From positions 19,880-83,879 of the IMG/VR virus record IMGVR_UViG_3300024261_000014: DNA of 64,000 bases; one strand, written 5' to 3'. The notes below the pieces were generated by a model. It did not search any database. It saw only the letters and a list, made by a program, of their open reading frames with translations, and was not told where the DNA came from. Position 1 is the first letter of the stretch; every line of letters starts with the position of its first letter. A program made the translations under genes and the position numbers. Below are positions 42,664 to 49,055 of this stretch, one piece after another. Source of the stretch: a virus.

Positions 42664-42704
42664 TTCATATTCTCCATTTGTTTATGTTTATTTTTCATTT
42701 GTCA

Positions 42705-42722
42705 ATCAAGTGTAACCTTGAT
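42705..42722 (-). promoter_or_regulatory. Possible gp32 translational operator hairpin
   Basis: ATCAAG and CTTGAT pair over 6 bases around a 6-base loop about 40 bases before the gp32 ATG, followed by an A-rich stretch that includes the ribosome site and is free of pairing. T4 gp32 autoregulates its mRNA through a structure followed by such an unstructured stretch; the resemblance is in layout only. Confidence 0.4.
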
Positions 42723-42781
42723 ACAATAATATATATCAACTAAATTTGCTAAAATGTAATATAGTTTAAGTTTTTTATAAA

Positions 42782-42850
42782 AAAAAAAGGTTCATTTCGT
42801 TTTTAAGTCTATCATAAGTGGAAACTAAAAATCGGTGAGAACCTTTTTTT
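42782..42850 (-). terminator. Terminator-like hairpin ending the ncRNA transcript
   Basis: AAAAAAAGGTTC (42782-42793) pairs with GAACCTTTTTTT (42839-42850); the stem continues inside the loop with TTTTTA and TAAAAA-type pairs. On the minus strand the hairpin ends in a U-run at 42790-42780. It lies between the structured RNA and the gp32 leader. Confidence 0.6.
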
Positions 42851-42856
42851 ATAAGT

Positions 42857-43245
42857 TGGAAATTTTAGGGAATGTAGGATTTGCATACCTACAACTTTCT
42901 GCTCAGATTTTATTGCCCTTGTACCTAACACCCATCAGTTACGATGATTCTCCTCAAGATGGTTAATCTCATTGGAGTGAGTACAATCTCTGTGTCAGTG
43001 CCTTATCTCTCTGAGTTTAGATTGATTCAGCCACAAGTTGGGATTTCAGTTTTACCCTTACCCAAAACAAGGTCTAAAGAATTGCTTCTTTATGTTTTCA
43101 GAAAGTACATTAGATGATTGATGTCTCAACTACTTAACCATTCGGCTTTGTAGATTCACCACGAACTCATCTTGGATTACCTTATGGGCTTCTAAAGTCT
43201 ACCCATTATTCGGTCAATTCCATACGAAGTTAATTACTCCTCGTA
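42857..43245 (-). ncRNA. Candidate large structured non-coding RNA
   Basis: About 390 bases with no long ORF but many nested perfect helices (plus-strand coordinates): 43216-43222 with 42857-42864 (one bulge) as closing stem; 43198-43202 with 43150-43154; hairpin 43076-43081/43086-43091 with GCAA tetraloop; 43035-43040 with 42892-42897; 43010-43015 with 42902-42907; 42981-42986 with 42919-42924; 42958-42965 with 42926-42936 (3-base bulge); 42873-42878 with 42888-42893; and a possible pseudoknot at 43038-43068. A terminator follows. No match to tmRNA, RNase P, 6S or group I intron motifs is seen. Large phage RNAs such as GOLLD or ROOL are the nearest idea. Class unknown. Confidence 0.65.
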
Positions 43246-43267
43246 CTTTTCAAAAATCCAATTTGTC

Positions 43268-43295
43268 AAAAAACTATGTATCTCATTTGATACAT
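43268..43295 (-). terminator. Weak terminator hairpin before the ncRNA
   Basis: ATGTATC (43276-43282) and GATACAT (43289-43295) form a 7-base stem with a 6-base loop, followed on the minus strand by six U at 43273-43268. It would end transcripts from the 43.5-kb genes. TTGACA lies right after it (43269-43264), but the -10 is poor. Confidence 0.4.
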
Positions 43296-43421
43296 TAATA
43301 TATATGTATATAAATTCCCAAAATACATTTTATTTTAAAAAAAAACGTAAATAACTGAAAAAAACTTGATATTTATATATAGTTAACCGATTATGAGTTA
43401 ATTCAAACGCGTTGTTTTGGA

Positions 43422-43440
43422 GTGTATTGTTTTAATACAC
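43422..43440. promoter_or_regulatory. Perfect short inverted repeat
   Basis: GTGTATT and AATACAC flank a 5-base loop (GTTTT), giving a perfect 7-base stem 33 bases past the end of the gene at 43473. No U-run follows in either direction. It could be an RNA 3' end or a protein site. Apart from this repeat and AT-rich runs, 43296-43472 shows nothing clear. Confidence 0.35.
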
Positions 43441-43472
43441 CCGTACTATATCATAATGATACACTTGTGTAA

Positions 43473-43880
43473 CTATTTGTTCCAATCCTTCACATTTACT
43501 ACCTGGTGTATTTTAGTAGGTATTATATTCAAACCTGTTTCGTTGGTTAGTAGTAAAGTATTTTGATATTCACTCCAATCAACATTAAAGCTCTTATCTA
43601 AGATTCCTTTATTCTTTGCTCTGATAACTTCATTCAAAGCGTTAATAGTATATAGAGTATTACTCTGTTTCTTTCTATGTAGTGAAATAGTGTTCTCTAT
43701 GTTCTCCTCGTAATTATCAATAAACTCGACATTATAGGTACAAATTAATTGGGTTTCTTCCTTCATATTCTGAAAAATGTATATTTTATCATAAAGTATA
43801 TCGTTACACTCTATAATAACATCAAGTGTTTCTGGCAATCGAGATAAGCGGGTAAATGTACATAATAATTGAGTTCTCAT
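43473..43880 (-). CDS. Hypothetical protein, 135 aa
   Basis: No family is recognised. The start RTQLLCTFTRLSRLPETLDV, then DKIYIFQNM, is a strand-helix-strand arrangement with a hydrophobic start rather like nucleotide-sugar or flavodoxin-like folds, but no signature motif follows. It starts 1 base after the nuclease-like gene at 43882 and is the last gene before the noncoding region. Function unknown. Confidence 0.5.
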   Translation of the reverse strand: MRTQLLCTFTRLSRLPETLDVIIECNDILYDKIYIFQNMKEETQLICTYNVEFIDNYEENIENTISLHRKKQSNTLYTINALNEVIRAKNKGILDKSFNVDWSEYQNTLLLTNETGLNIIPTKIHQVVNVKDWNK

Positions 43881-43881
43881 A

Positions 43882-45225
43882 TTATTTCCTAAATGCTCCT
43901 AATAAACCAGACCAATCGTTTGAAACTAATTTATAATCTGATTTAACTCCGGGTACTCCATCCATTTGTCCATCCGCAAATCGAATCGTTATGATAACAG
44001 TCCCAATACCACCAACGTCTTGTGTACCAACATCTAATAAAAATTGATATCCAGATTTTGATTCTTTTAATTCATAATCAGCAATAAATTCTTCAGGTCC
44101 CATTTTTTTATTATAAAGTTTTTCACTTGGGATAAACCAAAATGTATCACCACCCTTAGCAGCATAAAATAAACTTGTTTCCCCAACACTTAATTGTTTT
44201 TTAAATAAATTATGTAAACCTAATCGTATTGAATTTTCTTTACCTGATAAGTACGTTTCGAAAATATTCTTGAAATGTTTTGTCCGTTTGACATTCCAAA
44301 CTTTCCATTGTGGATGATTCTTCTCTTGCATTTTTCTACAAAAATATTTGAACTTTTTTGTTTTAGTAGCATATTTCATTTTAGGTAAACCAACTGCCTC
44401 TGTTAATATATTCAATTCTTCTTCTGTTAATATTTCTTTTTGATATTCATCCCAAGTGTTTTTAATATGATTCTTAAAAATCGTTTTTGCTTTTGAATCT
44501 TTTGTTTTTGAATTAAATAATTTTGTAACTAAAACTTTCCAATCTTTTGTCATCGCATCAAAATCTGATTTATATGTTGTTATAAAATCCTTTCCTTTTA
44601 ATTCTTTTAGTCCCAATGCTTTTGTAAAAGTACCCAGAGTTAAATTCTTTAATTGTCCAACCCCCTTCTTTAAAGATATACCAACATCACCATAACCACT
44701 AAATGTACCAGCAATATCTGCAGCTCCATACTTAGAACCATCGTTTGTTGGGCCGGTCCACATCATATTCGTACCCTTACCTAATTCTTTTACAATTCTC
44801 GAAGATAGTTTTTTTGCATCGGATACGAGGTCTCCCTTTGGAATTGAAGCTTTTAATAAAAATTTTTCCCATACTGCACCTGCAGGTGGGACTTCAGTTA
44901 ATCCAGAATTTACTGCTTTTATTTTTTTATTCTTAAAAAACTTTGCAACTTCTGCACCATCTTTGAATGAACTACTACCACCAGCAACTAATATACCAGT
45001 CATTACTTCGTGATAAAATGTAGTTGCACCTGTACTACCTTCTACAATAATTTGTGATGGTGTTGTGAGATTTTTTATAAGTCTAACTCTCTCATTAATT
45101 GGCCAATTGTATTCTTTCAACACATCAAACAATTTAATCAAGTGTTGTTCATTAGTTAAATCGGGTGTACCATCCTTAACTCTGTAACTCAACTCATTTA
45201 ATATTTTATCAAAATCTGTTATCAT
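43882..45225 (-). CDS. Hypothetical protein with possible nuclease core
   Basis: A 447-residue protein that I do not recognise. The middle has GPTNDGSKYGAADIAGTFSG followed by GDVGISLKKGVGQLKN. An aspartate strand followed by a strand with SLK and then Q and N on a helix is like PD-(D/E)XK nucleases that accept a serine in the second position, but this is only a fold guess. The second half is lysine-rich. It overlaps the polymerase-like gene by one base, so a shared DNA-repair job is possible. Confidence 0.5.
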   Translation of the reverse strand: MITDFDKILNELSYRVKDGTPDLTNEQHLIKLFDVLKEYNWPINERVRLIKNLTTPSQIIVEGSTGATTFYHEVMTGILVAGGSSSFKDGAEVAKFFKNKKIKAVNSGLTEVPPAGAVWEKFLLKASIPKGDLVSDAKKLSSRIVKELGKGTNMMWTGPTNDGSKYGAADIAGTFSGYGDVGISLKKGVGQLKNLTLGTFTKALGLKELKGKDFITTYKSDFDAMTKDWKVLVTKLFNSKTKDSKAKTIFKNHIKNTWDEYQKEILTEEELNILTEAVGLPKMKYATKTKKFKYFCRKMQEKNHPQWKVWNVKRTKHFKNIFETYLSGKENSIRLGLHNLFKKQLSVGETSLFYAAKGGDTFWFIPSEKLYNKKMGPEEFIADYELKESKSGYQFLLDVGTQDVGGIGTVIITIRFADGQMDGVPGVKSDYKLVSNDWSGLLGAFRK

Positions 45226-46490
45226 TAAAATCTCTTTGTTATATCCTTCATACTATGATAGTTATCACCCATAGATACTTTTGTTGGATATTTCCCATTT
45301 TGTTCTAATACTTCTTTTACTTTTTTTAAGTATCCCAAACCATCTCCTTTTACATCAAAATCAAATAAAAAGGCATCGTAATTATATAATACTAACCTAC
45401 TACTATAATCTCCATTTTCTATAATGGGAATTAATTCTTTTACGATACGAATATTATTTTCAGTCTCCGATAATTGTATCATATAATTGAACAATTTATT
45501 CGGATTCATATCGTGCAAGTTCACCTTAACTATTTCTCTATTATAAATATCAGATTGAATACTTTTCGATGATTTCCATGTACTCCACAACCCATTTATA
45601 AACTCATCAACCCTACCAAAAAACGGGTTTTGTTTCATTTCGGTAGTTATACCACCATATAAATACTTAAATGTTAATTGTTTTCCCTCATCATAACCTA
45701 ATCCATATGTTTTTGCTAGGTGATTATGTGCAGAACCTTTAGGGAATTTATAATCAATCATATCACCTATTAATCGTGGGTGATACGCATCAAAATCAAA
45801 CTCTACCAATACCCCATGTTTATGTCTACTGATAAATTGTTTTCTACTACCATCCTTTTTATTTAATGCTGCAAAATTCATTCCACCAAACCTATTACTT
45901 GGTCTACCCGTTAAAGTGTATGGATTATATTCTGAATAAACCATTTTATCATCTGTAGTGTATAATCCATTCTTTTCTATTTCATATAAAACTTCCAAGA
46001 TAGTTTGGTCATATTCCTTTTCAAAATTCACCATCAATTCTTTTGATACCTTTTCAAAATACTCAGCATGCTTTACCAACGGAATTATATCATTAACATT
46101 TTCTTTATCGTAATGTAATCTATAATTGTGGTGATGTGCAGTTGTTAAATGTTTATCAAAATCATATGGTTGATTTGTTTTCATATAATGACACCAATTC
46201 AAATCATAAACTTCATTAGAAGTTATCATAGAAATGTGCTTATGGGATTTTAAATCAGATACAAGCATTGGTGTATCTATATTCAGATATTGTATATCTT
46301 CCGAAAATTTTTCATTATGATGAACTGGTACTATAAATTCTCTTGTCATAGTACGAATATAATAACAAGACACTCGATTGTCAAGTGGATGTTTATTTAC
46401 ATCTGAAAACATTTGTAGATATACAAATGGTTCTTTCTGTAATCTTTTAGATAAAGTTTCCCAACTATCTTGTGTATTTACTATAACCAT
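45225..46490 (-). CDS. Divergent family A DNA polymerase-like protein
   Basis: The C-terminal 240 residues follow the order of Pol I motifs: TLTGRPSNRFGGMNF (193-207, TGR loop), LVEFDFDAYHPRLIGDM (228-244, motif A with aspartate and arginine), GKQLTFKYLYGG (269-280, motif B with Lys, Phe, Tyr-Gly), YMIQLSETENN (336-346, the Q helix) and VLYNYDAFLFDF (367-378, motif C, with Tyr-Asp-Ala where Pol I has His-Asp-Glu). At 421 residues it is shorter than a Klenow fragment, and the first 130 residues have no clear exonuclease motif. Both catalytic aspartates remain. Overlaps RimK gene by one base. Activity unproven. Confidence 0.7.
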   Translation of the reverse strand: MVIVNTQDSWETLSKRLQKEPFVYLQMFSDVNKHPLDNRVSCYYIRTMTREFIVPVHHNEKFSEDIQYLNIDTPMLVSDLKSHKHISMITSNEVYDLNWCHYMKTNQPYDFDKHLTTAHHHNYRLHYDKENVNDIIPLVKHAEYFEKVSKELMVNFEKEYDQTILEVLYEIEKNGLYTTDDKMVYSEYNPYTLTGRPSNRFGGMNFAALNKKDGSRKQFISRHKHGVLVEFDFDAYHPRLIGDMIDYKFPKGSAHNHLAKTYGLGYDEGKQLTFKYLYGGITTEMKQNPFFGRVDEFINGLWSTWKSSKSIQSDIYNREIVKVNLHDMNPNKLFNYMIQLSETENNIRIVKELIPIIENGDYSSRLVLYNYDAFLFDFDVKGDGLGYLKKVKEVLEQNGKYPTKVSMGDNYHSMKDITKRF

Positions 46491-47374
46491 TAATTTAATT
46501 TATTCTTCACATACATAACTATCTGTTCAGCAACTCTTATCTCAGTATATTTTTCCATTCCGAAGAATCCAGGTGATGAATTAATCTCACATATTTTGTA
46601 TCCATCATTATCATATAATAAATCTACACCACCTATATCTAAATTTAATAATTTTGTAGATTCTAATGCTAAATATTCCATTTGTTCATCCAATTCTACT
46701 GGTTTTGCTTCTCCACCACGTGTGATGTTTGCTCTGAAATCTCCATCGGATGATTCCCGTTTCATTGCTCCAATAACTTTACCCCCCACTACGATAATTC
46801 TTAAATCTCTACCAAACGAATCACTAACAAATTCTTGTAATATAATATTAAACCTATCATTAAATTGTTCCATCATCTCTACTAATTGTTCGAAATTTGA
46901 TTTTTTTTCTGAAAGATAAACACCCTTTCCATGTGTTCCACTTAATGATTTTACCACTATGGGGAATCCAATATTCCTCTCCACATAACTTGAATCAATT
47001 GGATTTTTAACCAACATAGTTTTTGGATGTGGTATATTATTCTGTGAAAGTATTTGCATTGTGTAGAGTTTATCCTTTACATTATCAATTGCATCTGAAC
47101 TATTAATAAACAACACCCCCATACGTTCTAAGTGTCTGAATACTGCCTTCTGATAATATGTAGTGGATGAACCTACTCTTGGAATTACAAAATCAGGTAT
47201 TGTAGTGTGTTCATTTTCAACTAACACCGACCTTTTATTCTCTTTACTTATAAAGATATCAACATGATTTGGGTGTATTGCAAAACATTCTATACCCTCT
47301 TTTGCAAAACATTCTATTAATCTTTTAGTTTCATACGATGGGTTATCTTGTGTAGTAAATATCCAACCTTTCAT
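46490..47374 (-). CDS. rimK: RimK-like ATP-grasp ligase
   Basis: Likely adds amino acids to a protein or peptide, as RimK adds glutamate to ribosomal protein S6. Motifs: NVKDKLYTMQILSQNNIPHP, then FPIVVKSLSGTHGKGVYLSE (phosphate loop), IILQEFVSDSFGRDLRIIVV and the metal site YKICEINSSPGF. The length (294) is that of RimK. ATG at 47374 overlaps the thyX stop (TAATG) with GGGAG before it, so the upstream ATG at 47401 was not used. A host-takeover role through ribosome change is possible but not shown. Confidence 0.85.
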   Translation of the reverse strand: MKGWIFTTQDNPSYETKRLIECFAKEGIECFAIHPNHVDIFISKENKRSVLVENEHTTIPDFVIPRVGSSTTYYQKAVFRHLERMGVLFINSSDAIDNVKDKLYTMQILSQNNIPHPKTMLVKNPIDSSYVERNIGFPIVVKSLSGTHGKGVYLSEKKSNFEQLVEMMEQFNDRFNIILQEFVSDSFGRDLRIIVVGGKVIGAMKRESSDGDFRANITRGGEAKPVELDEQMEYLALESTKLLNLDIGGVDLLYDNDGYKICEINSSPGFFGMEKYTEIRVAEQIVMYVKNKLN

Positions 47375-48075
47375 TACTTCTCCCAATAAGTTTCGCTCCA
47401 CAACTTAGTAGTTTCTGGAAATGTTTTCAGCATTATCTCTTTTAATGCAATAGCATATTCCCGTATCTCCCATTGTGAAGTAGATTCATCTCGTAATTCT
47501 ATAAAGTTCATAACACTTTGGAAAGATGCAGTCCAATAAACTAATGTGTATTGTGATAGTGGTAATACAATTCTAGCTTGTTCTTTTGCCATTCCCATAT
47601 TAACAAATCCCTCATACACTTCTATCATTTTTCTCATCAAATCCCCATATTCAAGTAATGCTCTATTAGATTGAAAATCTGTTAATTCCCCATCACTTGC
47701 TTGTTTATTATCATCTGATTGTTTTCTCCACTTATCAGGATAATAAAAATCTTTTACTGGCATATATCTACCACTAATTTCGTTCCAAGCATGGTCTTTG
47801 GTAACACTTGATGATGTGGTTTCAATCCCCACAACGTGTTTGTATGCTTGTCTCATAACAAATTCTGGTGCTTTAATAATAACTTGAATGTGTTGGTGTC
47901 TAAATGGTGAAAAGTGTTTATGTTTAATTAGAAACTTGGATAGTTTTCTATCCTTATCTGTAAACTTATCACTCTTTTGACCAAAGGAAACTCTTGCAGC
48001 ATTTACTGGAGTTAAATCATTACCAAGAGAATCAACTAATTCTATATAACCTTTATCTAATACATCAATTTTCAT
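47374..48075 (-). CDS. thyX: Flavin-dependent thymidylate synthase
   Basis: Makes dTMP from dUMP with FAD and methylene-THF. The signature region is FVMRQAYKHVVG followed by NEISGRYMP, the substrate and FAD motif, in the RHxxxSxNExSxRY style, and the C-terminal MNFIELRDESTSQWEIREYA is typical. 233 residues is normal. Its ATG overlaps the stop of a micro-ORF (TAATG). With nrdJ it supplies dNTPs. Confidence 0.9.
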   Translation of the reverse strand: MKIDVLDKGYIELVDSLGNDLTPVNAARVSFGQKSDKFTDKDRKLSKFLIKHKHFSPFRHQHIQVIIKAPEFVMRQAYKHVVGIETTSSSVTKDHAWNEISGRYMPVKDFYYPDKWRKQSDDNKQASDGELTDFQSNRALLEYGDLMRKMIEVYEGFVNMGMAKEQARIVLPLSQYTLVYWTASFQSVMNFIELRDESTSQWEIREYAIALKEIMLKTFPETTKLWSETYWEK

Positions 48076-48194
48076 TAAGCCTCACCACAATCTTTTATCT
48101 TCTTAATTAGCTTTTCCAAACCTTGAAACTTCATAGATTCTTTATGTAGTTTTTTAGTCTCAGGTTTCTTTAAAAACTTTATTAATTTTTTCAC
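48075..48194 (-). CDS. Micro-ORF, 39 aa, lysine-rich
   Basis: GTG at 48194-48192 overlaps the TAG stop of the nucleotidyltransferase gene by one base, and its TAA overlaps the thyX ATG (TAATG). The product (VKKLIKFLKKPETKKLHKES then KFQGLEKLIKKIKDCGEA) is a basic amphipathic helix pair. The exact fit between two coupled genes argues for translation. Family unknown. Confidence 0.55.
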   Translation of the reverse strand: MKKLIKFLKKPETKKLHKESMKFQGLEKLIKKIKDCGEA

Positions 48195-48580
48195 TATGCA
48201 CTTCCTTTTAATTTAATCATTTCTATTAATTCATCACTTCTTTCTTTTTTATATTTTTCACGAATCTTTGTTGCAGATATCTCACCTATTTCTGTAGGTG
48301 GTGTGTGTTCTATAATATCATAACCCACTCCTCTACCATAATTGACTGATTCTATATCAGGTACTATCATAAGTTTAACTTGTTTAACTCTAATGTAATC
48401 TGATAACTCTCTGGATAACATATCAAATACTTCCTCACAAGTAAATGGATTGTTTTTGTCTGGCATCATATCTCGAATACAAATCAAAACATTCTTACCC
48501 TCTTTCAATCGTTGTTCTATTAACCATTGATGTCCTTTATGCCAAGGTTGCCATCTGCCGATAAACATCGAATATTTCAT
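48194..48580 (-). CDS. Cytidylyltransferase-superfamily nucleotidyltransferase
   Basis: The N-terminus MFIGRWQPWHKGHQWLIEQR has the HxGH motif, PFTCEEVFDML follows, and the C-terminal EISATKIREKY is the ISxTxxR motif. It is NMN adenylyltransferase-like, but 128 residues is short and part of the usual middle is missing. It overlaps the APS-kinase-like gene by 44 bases, which suggests the two act together, for example on an adenylylated or sulfated intermediate. NAD synthesis is another option. Confidence 0.65.
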   Translation of the reverse strand: MKYSMFIGRWQPWHKGHQWLIEQRLKEGKNVLICIRDMMPDKNNPFTCEEVFDMLSRELSDYIRVKQVKLMIVPDIESVNYGRGVGYDIIEHTPPTEIGEISATKIREKYKKERSDELIEMIKLKGSA

Positions 48581-48989
48581 CTACACACTCCTTTATTGAT
48601 TTGTCTGCATTTATATCTGTAAAGTTTGTTAGTGGTGGTTCGTAATCATCCACCCAATATTGTTCTTTTTCTGTTGGTCGGGTTGAGTGTATATAAAACT
48701 CTGAAACATTCCTTGACCTCTTTAGTTCCTGCCTCATATCTCTATAAGGTGAAACTAATGACACCAATACAATGTAACCTATATTGTCTAAAACCTTTGC
48801 CATATCAATAGCAAACTGAACATTCTTTCGTCTACCATCTTCGGAATAATCTTTATTGTTTAAGATATCACGAAGGTTATCCCCATCAATATGCACCACT
48901 TTGTGTTTCCAAAATGACAACTTGTGTTTTAACTCTGTACATAATGTAGTCTTACCAGAACCTGGTTGGCCTGTGAACCATAGAATCAT
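48537..48989 (-). CDS. cysC: Adenylylsulfate (APS) kinase-like protein
   Basis: P-loop kinase with LWFTGQPGSGKTTLCTEL at the N-terminus, VVHIDGDNLRDIL with the acceptor-binding arginine, then DGRRKNVQFAIDMA and VSLVSPYRDMRQE. These match APS kinases, which make PAPS, the sulfate donor. The C-terminal EKEQYWVDDYEPPLTNF replaces the usual DPKG and FTG segments with a similar fold. 150 residues is slightly short. No sulfotransferase is visible in the window, so the use of PAPS, or another substrate, is unresolved. Confidence 0.7.
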   Translation of the reverse strand: MILWFTGQPGSGKTTLCTELKHKLSFWKHKVVHIDGDNLRDILNNKDYSEDGRRKNVQFAIDMAKVLDNIGYIVLVSLVSPYRDMRQELKRSRNVSEFYIHSTRPTEKEQYWVDDYEPPLTNFTDINADKSIKECVDEIFDVYRQMATLA

Positions 48990-49055
48990 AACATAACCTT
49001 TAATTAATAATATATATCAGTTTAAAACCCCAAATAAACTTTTAATTTGGCGATT

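Noticed and set aside
42857-42897. T-arm-like hairpin (TGTAGG and CCTACA) suggesting a tRNA or tmRNA 3' end
   Set aside because: The loop has 9 bases rather than 7, no CCA or matching acceptor strand follows, and no D or anticodon arm was found.
43264-43269. TTGACA as promoter of the structured RNA
   Set aside because: At 17-18 bases there is only GTACGA or TACGAG, a poor -10; a late-type TATAAATA at 43377-43370 is another candidate, and neither is firm.
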